A stretch of DNA of 10,383 nt from positions 1 through 10,383 of the forward strand of contig JAGVIJ010000030.1 of the NCBI GenBank assembly GCA_020056125.1, read 5' to 3'. The translations under genes were made by a program, and so were the position numbers. Origin of the DNA: a bacterium. Its GTDB lineage: Bacteria > Patescibacteriota > Patescibacteriia > 2-12-FULL-60-25. Below, piece by piece: positions 5,229-10,383 of this stretch (within the stretch, counting starts at the first letter, position 1; every line of letters starts with the position of its first letter). The notes beneath the pieces were generated by a model. That model was not told where the DNA came from. It ran no database searches and worked only from the letters and a program-made list of their open reading frames with translations.

Positions 5229-5308
5229 TTAAAAAGTCAAAATCACTCGCCTCAAAATGGTTTTCCAATAAATCCTCCCCCAACAACGCCACAACAGAAG
5301 ACTCCTGA
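5225..5308 (+). CDS. Possible 27-aa mini-protein overlapping the 223-aa gene stop (ATGA)
   Basis: An ATG at 5225 overlaps the TGA stop of the 223-aa gene as ATGA, the classic arrangement for translational re-initiation. The ORF encodes 27 residues, starting MIKKSKSLASKWFSNKSS and ending ATTEDS, with a basic N-terminal half and an acidic end. Its TGA stop (5306-5308) lies inside the loop region of the downstream terminator hairpin. It may instead be a chance ORF; no homology is claimed. Confidence 0.3.
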   Translation: MIKKSKSLASKWFSNKSSPNNATTEDS

Positions 5309-5331
5309 TAGTGAGAGCCTTCTGTTTTTTT
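5293..5331 (+). terminator. Rho-independent terminator of the 223-aa gene
   Basis: AACAGAAG (5293-5300) pairs with CTTCTGTT (5319-5326), with a further CTC/GAG pairing inside, followed by an unbroken run of seven T (5325-5331). This is the most canonical terminator in the window. Confidence 0.85.
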
Positions 5332-5412
5332 GTCTTCCTGGTCTAAATTTTATCCACGCTGCTCGAAACGCCAGAAACCCTGATACCGAGCGGAGTCTTA
5401 ATACGTTTTGCT

Positions 5413-6537
5413 TTAACCACCAGTATCCTCACTTTTTTCGCTACCCGTTTCAGTTAGGTTGTCTTTCCCGATCCCGGCGCTGCCAAGCGCAGTATTTTCA
5501 AGTTGGTCATAATTCAGTGCGTAAAAAATACTTCTGTCCTTTCCTTTTCTAACTCTCCTCGCGTTCATATTCAATAAAACGGTTGTTAGGTACCTTTCTC
5601 CTGTATCCGTTCCTGCCATTTTACGCACATAAGTTCTAAGTCCACCGAACGGTATAAAAATCGTATTATCTTCTCGTACGGGATCCCGCGTTTGGGAGAA
5701 AGCGCTATCAAATGTTTCTTTCCAAATTGGTTTAGAAGCAAAGTCACGGATAAAATCCCGAATGACGTCAGATCGGTTTTCCTGTTTTGCATGTTGCATG
5801 GAGATCTGTTCGAGCCAAGGGAAAACAGCTCTCGGTAACCAGTTTTGCTTTCCGTGCTTGCCCGTGTAAGGACACTCTATGAGTTTCCGGGTAGCAAGTT
5901 GCATTTTCCGTAAGATACAATCTGCGCTCAAAATTTCAACGTCGGAGCACTTGATAATAATTTCTTGCCCCGCGATTATGAATTCTAATCGGTACGAGTG
6001 ACCATGGTCTTGACCGCGGATAAACTTTACATCTTCCCAAAGAATTTTGGCAGGACTTTCACCTTTCTCAACGCATACCTCGTGTCCTGCAACGAACGCG
6101 AACAGTCGAATGTGCTTTGGCAGATCTTCCAAGGTAAATTCTTTTTGCGTCATACCAAATTCCCCCATCGCTCTTTCCCCTTCCAAGTCATAAAATCTAA
6201 ACGTATTGTAATCAGTCACAATCACATACCGAGGTTTCTCTTCCTCTTTTAGTCCATCAAAATAATCAGTCGCCTGCGTGAATGCCGCATCTAGATCCTT
6301 CCCCGCTGACTTATGTTCGACGAGAAGCATCCCCGGCCAAAACAGATCAACGAAACCGCGATGATTTCCAAGTATTTCCACCTTTTTCTGATACAGAGCC
6401 ACTGATCGACGTTTGATGCCAAACACATTAAAAAAATCTTCCCAAAACAATTGGTATTCTCCTCTCTCTCGAGTTTCTCCCTGCCACTCCTTCGCAAACT
6501 GTTGGGCACGGGTATAAATTTCATTCCAATCCAACAT
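5413..6537 (-). CDS. MmeI-type N-terminal nuclease-domain protein without methyltransferase
   Basis: Residues 1-155 of this 374-aa protein match the N-terminal domain of MmeI-like type IIL restriction-modification enzymes and related large DNA methyltransferases: WNEIYTRAQQFAKEW (4-18), YQLFWEDFFNVFGIKRRSVA (28-47), GFVDLFWPGMLLVEHKSAGKD (61-81) and a KPRYVIVTDYNTFRFYDLEG (101-120) strand. The PD-(D/E)xK residues Asp64, Glu74 and Lys76 are present with D-x9-E-x-K spacing. No S-adenosylmethionine or NPPY methylase motifs follow. Instead, residues about 180-345 (IIIKCSDVEIL, NWLPRAVFPWLEQ, IFIPFGGLRTYV) resemble small wHTH-type regions seen C-terminal in phage or plasmid primase-like proteins; this comparison is from memory and weak. 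The tail (348-374) is low-complexity. It starts 50 nt after pyk, across a weak hairpin, and converges on the 223-aa gene. Confidence 0.75.
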   Translation of the reverse strand: MLDWNEIYTRAQQFAKEWQGETRERGEYQLFWEDFFNVFGIKRRSVALYQKKVEILGNHRGFVDLFWPGMLLVEHKSAGKDLDAAFTQATDYFDGLKEEEKPRYVIVTDYNTFRFYDLEGERAMGEFGMTQKEFTLEDLPKHIRLFAFVAGHEVCVEKGESPAKILWEDVKFIRGQDHGHSYRLEFIIAGQEIIIKCSDVEILSADCILRKMQLATRKLIECPYTGKHGKQNWLPRAVFPWLEQISMQHAKQENRSDVIRDFIRDFASKPIWKETFDSAFSQTRDPVREDNTIFIPFGGLRTYVRKMAGTDTGERYLTTVLLNMNARRVRKGKDRSIFYALNYDQLENTALGSAGIGKDNLTETGSEKSEDTGG

Positions 6538-6558
6538 AGGCCTTAATCTATCATGGAA

Positions 6559-6584
6559 ATGACAAGAAATCCATATTCTGTCAT
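6559..6584 (-). terminator. Weak hairpin between pyk and the nuclease-like gene
   Basis: ATGACAAGAA (6559-6568) pairs with TTCTGTCAT (6576-6584) with one bulged base and a 7-nt loop. It begins 4 nt after the pyk stop on the minus strand and lacks a U-tract. It is more likely an attenuator or processing site than a full terminator. Confidence 0.35.
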
Positions 6585-6587
6585 ATT

Positions 6588-8000
6588 TTATATCTTCCTA
6601 ATCTCAATCTTATTCGCACTGCCGGGTTCGCCTGATGGCGAGCCGGTCACGATAACCACGCGGTCGCGCGATTTCAAACGCCGCGAACGCACCAACATCT
6701 CAATCCCCTCCTTGATCATTTGTTCCGGTGTTTTTTTCTTAGACAAAAGAAATGGTTCCACACCCCAGATCAAACGCAAACTGCGTTGGATGTGCGGATC
6801 ATAAGTCAAAGCATAAATCGGCGCTTCGGGTCGGAAGGTGCTCACCTCTTGTGCTGTGCGCCCCGAGGCTGTAGCCACCACCACAGCCGGTCGGCCCAAC
6901 GCCTCCACAATCACGCGCACCGTGGCTCCGATCACTTCGGGTATATCGCGCGTTACGGAAATATCCACCGAGGATAAATCATCAAATCTGGATTGCTCCG
7001 TAGCTGCGATGGTCTCGGCCATCATGCGCACCGCCTCCACCGGATAAGCGCCGCTCGCGGTCTCGCCCGAAAGCATGACCGCATCCGCATGATCAATCAC
7101 GGCATTGGCCACATCAGAGACTTCAGCGCGCGTGGGCCGCGGATTCCGAATCATAGAATCCAACATCTGCGTAGCCACAATCACGGGCACGCCGTGCGCG
7201 CGACAAGCGCTGATCAATTGCTTTTGAATCACCGGAACTTTTTCAGCCGGCGTCTCCACGCCCAAATCTCCGCGCGCCACCATGATGCCACCCACCAGCG
7301 GAAGAATCTCATCAAAACAATCCACTGCCTCTTGCTTTTCAACTTTCACAATAATTTTTATGCGCTTGCCGTTTGGCTCATGACGATCTAACAAACGCCG
7401 CAAATCTTTCACATCCTGTGCGCGACGAACGAAGGATAGCGCCACATAATCCACGCCCAACTTCACGCCAAAGGCCGCATCTTTTTTATCTTTGTCTGAC
7501 AGCGCGGGCAGATGCAAATTGGTATTGGGCAAATTAAAACCCTTATGCGACATCAAAACTCCGCCTTTGACGATTTTCACAAAAATTCTCCGCCCCTGCA
7601 CGCGCTCCACGTGAACCTCGAGCAAGCCGTCGTCCAATAAAATTTTTTCCCCCGCCCTCACATCTTGATGCAAAGTTTGCAAAGTTACCGGAATATCGCC
7701 GGGCAATAAATCCGCGCCCGTGGCAAACACCATGGTTTTCCCTTCCACCAACTTTACGCCCTCGGCCGGCAAATCACCCACGCGAATTTTGGGTCCCTGC
7801 AAATCTTGCAGCACTCCAAATGGCCGACCCAGACGCTTACCCACCACGGCGATGCGCTTCATGAGCCGCGCGTGGTCTTCAAATTTACCGTGCGAAAAAT
7901 TCAACCGCGCCACATCCATGCCGGCCTTGCCCAATTGAAACAAAGTCGTGAGATCGCGCGACGCCGGGCCAAGCGTGCAGACAATTTTAGTTCTTTTCAT
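6588..8000 (-). CDS. pyk: Pyruvate kinase
   Basis: This 470-aa cytosolic enzyme converts phosphoenolpyruvate and ADP to pyruvate and ATP, the last step of glycolysis. Key signatures are intact: TKIVCTLGPAS (4-14), RLNFSHG (32-38), DLQGPKIRVG (66-75), IIVKVEKQEAV (catalytic lysine region), GGIMVARGDLGVE (metal and substrate loop), and IVATQMLDSMIRNPRPTRAE through ADAVMLSGETASG. A C-terminal domain of about 120 residues (VIGATVRVIVEALGRPAVVV to the end) is present. No frameshift is seen and the length is normal. It starts 11 nt after the htrA stop, so it is co-transcribed with htrA. In CPR cells with little respiration this is a main ATP-yielding step (known of the group, not seen here). Confidence 0.98.
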   Translation of the reverse strand: MKRTKIVCTLGPASRDLTTLFQLGKAGMDVARLNFSHGKFEDHARLMKRIAVVGKRLGRPFGVLQDLQGPKIRVGDLPAEGVKLVEGKTMVFATGADLLPGDIPVTLQTLHQDVRAGEKILLDDGLLEVHVERVQGRRIFVKIVKGGVLMSHKGFNLPNTNLHLPALSDKDKKDAAFGVKLGVDYVALSFVRRAQDVKDLRRLLDRHEPNGKRIKIIVKVEKQEAVDCFDEILPLVGGIMVARGDLGVETPAEKVPVIQKQLISACRAHGVPVIVATQMLDSMIRNPRPTRAEVSDVANAVIDHADAVMLSGETASGAYPVEAVRMMAETIAATEQSRFDDLSSVDISVTRDIPEVIGATVRVIVEALGRPAVVVATASGRTAQEVSTFRPEAPIYALTYDPHIQRSLRLIWGVEPFLLSKKKTPEQMIKEGIEMLVRSRRLKSRDRVVIVTGSPSGEPGSANKIEIRKI

Positions 8001-8011
8001 ACGGTCAAAAT

Positions 8012-8575
8012 TTACTCCGTGGTTTTATATTCCTCCAAAGTAACCTGCATTTCTTGCTCTTGCGCCCGTCGAACAATTTTCAAAGTCACGGTATCTCCGG
8101 GCAAATAATGGCTGATCAACGAGCTCAACGAGTGTTCTTGATTGATGAGTGCGCCATTGAGTTCAAGGATAATATCATTCTCTTGCAAGCCCGCTTTATC
8201 AGCCGGCGAACCCGGAATCACGGCCAAGTCGCTGGGTTCAGCGCCGCGATAAATCAACACTCCATGATCCACGCTCAATTGATTTTTGGCGATTAAATCT
8301 TCATCAATGATCAAATAGCGAATGCCTAAAAACGGCCGAGTGATCTTGCCTATTTTAATCACCTGCTCCAAATCTCTCTTGGCCGCATTGCCCGGCAAAG
8401 CAAAACCGATTAATTGACCGGCATTGGATGTAGCGGAATTCACACCCACCACGCGGCCATACAAATCAATCAACGGTCCGCCGGAATTGCCATTATTAAT
8501 CGCCGCATCGGTTTGAATAGCTTCTTCTAAAACCACTAACCCGGCTCCATCTTGAGCTGTGATGCGCCGATTCAA
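8012..8575 (-). CDS. HtrA/DegP-like protease, C-terminal half (catalytic Ser and PDZ), frame-shifted
   Basis: This 187-aa ORF continues the protein started at 9282 after a one-base frame change. It carries the nucleophile Ser31 in NNGNSGGPLID, the remaining protease strands, and one PDZ domain (about 80-182: RPFLGIRY, GVLIYRG, VIPGSPADKAGLQENDIILELNG). HtrA proteins degrade misfolded envelope proteins, and the PDZ domain binds exposed C-termini. Its apparent TTG start (8575) overlaps the stop of the upstream ORF, but without the upstream half it lacks the membrane anchor, His and Asp, so alone it could not be an active protease. Stop-restart coupling could make it separately, but a sequence error or real inactivation is simpler. 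It is followed by pyk 11 nt on. Confidence 0.85.
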   Translation of the reverse strand: MNRRITAQDGAGLVVLEEAIQTDAAINNGNSGGPLIDLYGRVVGVNSATSNAGQLIGFALPGNAAKRDLEQVIKIGKITRPFLGIRYLIIDEDLIAKNQLSVDHGVLIYRGAEPSDLAVIPGSPADKAGLQENDIILELNGALINQEHSLSSLISHYLPGDTVTLKIVRRAQEQEMQVTLEEYKTTE

Positions 8576-9282
8576 ACCCGAACCACGCCCTTGGTCACGG
8601 TGTTGGGGAATTCATCCAAAGCATTACCGATGGCGATTACGGTTTGCCCCACGCGCAACGCCTCCGAATCGCCGAACGACAAATAAGCATAACCATCGCC
8701 TTCAATATCTATTACCGCCAAATCCAACACAGGATCGCGCGCCAAAACCTTGGCCGGAAACTTTTTTCCGCTGGGCAAAATCACGGTGTATTCAGCCTCC
8801 TCATCGCTCACCATGTGTTTGTTGGTAATGATTAAACCATCAGCCGACACCAAGAATCCAGAACCTCCGCCGATCTTTTGTTTGCCATCGGGCGAAGATG
8901 AATCAGACGGAAAAAACTGATCAAAAAACGGATCCATGGAATTTTTGAGTTTGGACAAATCTTTGGTGATGGCAATGGCCACTACGGACGAACGCGCTCG
9001 CTCCACCACACTGACTGTTTGTTCATCTTCAGCCAAACCCTGATCTTGCTTTAATACCGGAGGAGGAGTCACCAAGCCGCTGGGCTGAACCGCCGCCGGC
9101 TGAGCCGTAAATATTTTTTGGATCGGTAAGCGCAACGCCGGCAAAAGCCACAAGCCCAATACGCCGCCCACCATACCGGCGATGAGGGCTGGTAGAATGA
9201 TTTGCGCTCTAAAATATTTTTTAAAATTGATGGTCAGGTTTAAATTTTTAAACCAGGGACGCGGTAATTCGTTGTTTAACAT
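8572..9282 (-). CDS. HtrA/DegP-like protease, N-terminal half (anchor, catalytic His and Asp), frame-shifted
   Basis: This 236-aa ORF holds a cytoplasmic N-terminus, one membrane segment (about 28-50, IILPALIAGMVGGVLGLWLL), a proline-rich linker and the first half of a trypsin-like domain: GGGSGFLVSADGLIITNKHMV with His156, and DPVLDLAVIDIE with Asp187. It ends prematurely with KGVVRV then TGA, where relatives read VVSGLNRRIT. Adding one T gives exactly that sequence and joins it to the ORF at 8575. The full protein would be about 424 aa, normal for a one-PDZ HtrA. The ATG at 9282 has no clear Shine-Dalgarno, and the gene lies 58 nt after nrdR. The anchor predicts an extracytoplasmic protease for envelope quality control. 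Confidence 0.88.
   Translation of the reverse strand: MLNNELPRPWFKNLNLTINFKKYFRAQIILPALIAGMVGGVLGLWLLPALRLPIQKIFTAQPAAVQPSGLVTPPPVLKQDQGLAEDEQTVSVVERARSSVVAIAITKDLSKLKNSMDPFFDQFFPSDSSSPDGKQKIGGGSGFLVSADGLIITNKHMVSDEEAEYTVILPSGKKFPAKVLARDPVLDLAVIDIEGDGYAYLSFGDSEALRVGQTVIAIGNALDEFPNTVTKGVVRV
8576..8584 (-). other. Frameshift site in htrA (one base missing)
   Basis: On the minus strand the sequence reads GTG GTT CGG GTT TGA. Inserting one T (GTG GTT TCG GGT TTG AAT CGG) restores V-V-S-G-L-N-R, the expected family sequence, and the open frame to 8012. The missing base falls next to a two-T run, a usual place for slippage or sequencing error. No standard slippery heptamer is present. Confidence 0.85.
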
Positions 9283-9304
9283 AAACGAAATAATTATTAA
9301 AAGC

Positions 9305-9322
9305 TGCGCTCATTATAGCGCA
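9305..9322 (-). promoter_or_regulatory. Hairpin enclosing a TATAAT box between nrdR and htrA
   Basis: TGCGCT (9305-9310) and AGCGCA (9317-9322) form a 6-bp stem. On the minus strand TATAAT (9317-9312) overlaps its loop and could be the -10 of an htrA promoter about 30 nt before the ATG at 9282. The -35 region at 17-18 nt upstream is poor. It could also be a weak terminator of nrdR. Confidence 0.35.
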
Positions 9323-9340
9323 TCAGAAACAATTATTGAA

Positions 9341-9787
9341 CTATTTCAATTTATCCAATTCGTCCTTGAATGATTGCACGTCTTCAAACGAACGATAGAC
9401 CGAGGCAAAACGGATGTAGGCCACGGAATCAAAACCTTTGAGCCGCAACAATAAAATTTCCCCCACTTTTTCACTCGTGATCTCGCCATTGGCCGAACGC
9501 TGGATATCGCGCTCAATGGCTTGCACTAAATTACGAAAATCAACTTCGGTATACGGCCGCTTTTCCAGCGCGCGTTTTAAGCCATTTTCAATCTTGATGG
9601 TGGAGTAGGCCTGGCGGCTGCCATCGCGCTTGATCACCATCAAATCCAATAACTCCAATTCTTCGTTGGTGGAAAAACGATTTTTACACGCTTCGCATTC
9701 ACGGCGCCGCCGAATAGATCGGCCGTCAGCCGCCAAACGCGAATCAATCACTTTGGTGTCTTCATGGTTGCAGAACAGGCAGTACAT
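9341..9787 (-). CDS. nrdR: Transcriptional repressor NrdR
   Basis: This 148-aa cytosolic regulator has the N-terminal zinc ribbon (Cys3, Cys6, Cys31, Cys34; MYCLFCNHEDTKVIDSR and RRRRECEACKNRF) followed by an ATP-cone (about 48-138). In known systems NrdR senses ATP/dATP and represses ribonucleotide reductase genes through NrdR boxes. The length and domain order are standard. A strong AGGGGAG Shine-Dalgarno lies just upstream of ATG 9787, within the 13-nt gap after ftsZ, so the two are almost certainly co-transcribed. No NrdR box was recognised in the window, so its targets are elsewhere. Confidence 0.97.
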   Translation of the reverse strand: MYCLFCNHEDTKVIDSRLAADGRSIRRRRECEACKNRFSTNEELELLDLMVIKRDGSRQAYSTIKIENGLKRALEKRPYTEVDFRNLVQAIERDIQRSANGEITSEKVGEILLLRLKGFDSVAYIRFASVYRSFEDVQSFKDELDKLK

Positions 9788-9800
9788 ACTCTCCCCTATT

Positions 9801-10383
9801 CTACATCATCTTCTTGCGAATGAAAGCCGGGATTTCCAAATCGTTATTTTCAGGTTCCGGAGGCGGCACTCTAACCGGCGGTGCCGGAGGAGGAGCCACC
9901 GGCTTGGGCGGCGGAGAATAAGTCGGCATCTGCACATGCGGCTGGCGTACAGCCGGTTGCGGATCAGGCGGTCTGTTCACCACAGCCGGACGGCTCTCCG
10001 GAATATAGGCGTGCGAACTCATGGCCGGCGCGCTCATGGTCGGAGCCGGTTCAGCCACCGGTCGAGTGTTGCGCGAGGCAAAGGGCACGCGCTCCAAATT
10101 TTCAGTTGGCCTAGTCGGCGTGTAACTGCCTGAAGCTAAAACCGATTTGGCTTTAGGTTTTTCTATGCGATTATCAAAACCTGTGGCAATGACCGTCAAC
10201 TTCACTTCGTCCTTCATGGTCTCATCAATGATGGCGCCAAAAATAATCTTGGCATCCGGATCAGCGGATTGAGTGATGACTTTGGCGGCTTCGGAAACTT
10301 CGTACATGCCCAAGTTGGAACCGCCGGTGATAGTGAAGAGAATGCCTTTAGCGCCATCGATGGACACTTCAAGCAAGGGCGAG
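9801..10383 (-). CDS. ftsZ: Cell division protein FtsZ, C-terminal part, cut by window edge
   Basis: The visible 193 residues begin SPLLEVSIDGAKGILF, within the tubulin-like domain, and include the conserved TGGSNLGMYEVSEAA and DPDAKIIFGAIID and the KLTVIATGF strand, which ends the GTPase core. A proline- and alanine-rich linker of about 95 residues follows (for example YSPPPKPVAPPPAPPVRVPP). The protein ends with DLEIPAFIRKKMM, a well-preserved C-terminal conserved peptide that binds partners such as FtsA. FtsZ forms the cytokinetic ring at mid-cell. The N-terminal GTP-binding half and start are beyond the right edge. It is followed after 13 nt by nrdR. Confidence 0.97.
   Translation of the reverse strand, partial: SPLLEVSIDGAKGILFTITGGSNLGMYEVSEAAKVITQSADPDAKIIFGAIIDETMKDEVKLTVIATGFDNRIEKPKAKSVLASGSYTPTRPTENLERVPFASRNTRPVAEPAPTMSAPAMSSHAYIPESRPAVVNRPPDPQPAVRQPHVQMPTYSPPPKPVAPPPAPPVRVPPPEPENNDLEIPAFIRKKMM

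Noticed and set aside
8572..8590. Programmed ribosomal frameshift in htrA
   Set aside because: A -1 shift would restore the frame, but there is no slippery heptamer and HtrA proteins are not known to use recoding. A missing base is simpler.
1..10383. CRISPR array, integrase gene, rRNA or replication origin
   Set aside because: No regularly spaced repeats, integrase motifs, rRNA-like segments or DnaA-box clusters were recognised on reading.

Overview
The window looks like chromosomal DNA of a Candidate Phyla Radiation bacterium (Patescibacteria, probably a Parcubacteria-type lineage). The reasons are the gene order ftsZ-nrdR-htrA-pyk, small and tightly packed genes, few strong Shine-Dalgarno sites, and a secreted protease whose C-terminal repeats resemble those of many Parcubacteria secreted proteins. 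This placement is inference from remembered family features; no 16S or ribosomal protein is present.

Left edge (1-1640): the 5' part of a HIT-family nucleotide hydrolase/transferase gene runs leftwards off the window. It is divergent from a secreted trypsin-like serine protease (297-1508, +). A 14-bp perfect palindrome lies in the shared promoter region, and a REP-like hairpin is embedded in the protease signal-peptide coding region. The protease converges on a tRNA-Asp(GUC) gene (-), with a shared hairpin terminator between them.

Accessory region (about 1640-6540): this stretch has a mixed composition and holds, in order, a 143-aa protein of unknown function with its own near-consensus promoter (-); a complete 888-bp IS1595-type insertion sequence with identifiable inverted repeats and near-perfect 8-bp target duplications; a two-gene toxin-antitoxin operon (Panacea-domain antitoxin then RelE-like toxin, +) with candidate promoter, operator and a strong terminator; a 223-aa protein of unknown function (+) with a strong promoter, followed by a 27-codon ORF overlapping its stop as ATGA and a rho-independent terminator; and, convergent with these, a 374-aa protein (-) with an MmeI-type PD-(D/E)xK nuclease domain but no methyltransferase. 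A 15-nt inverted copy of the tRNA-Asp 3' end lies just beyond the IS.

Right part (6588-10383, all -): pyruvate kinase, an HtrA/DegP-like membrane protease broken by a one-base frameshift into two ORFs, the ribonucleotide-reductase repressor nrdR, and the C-terminal part of ftsZ, which runs off the right edge. Transcription runs ftsZ to nrdR to htrA to pyk with short gaps (13, 58 and 11 nt), so these are probably one unit linking division, dNTP control, envelope proteolysis and glycolysis. The nuclease-like gene follows pyk after 50 nt.

No CRISPR array, integrase, rRNA or replication origin was found. The items most worth following up are the Panacea/RelE module, the orphan MmeI-type nuclease, the htrA frameshift, and the unknown 223-aa gene with its coupled mini-ORF.
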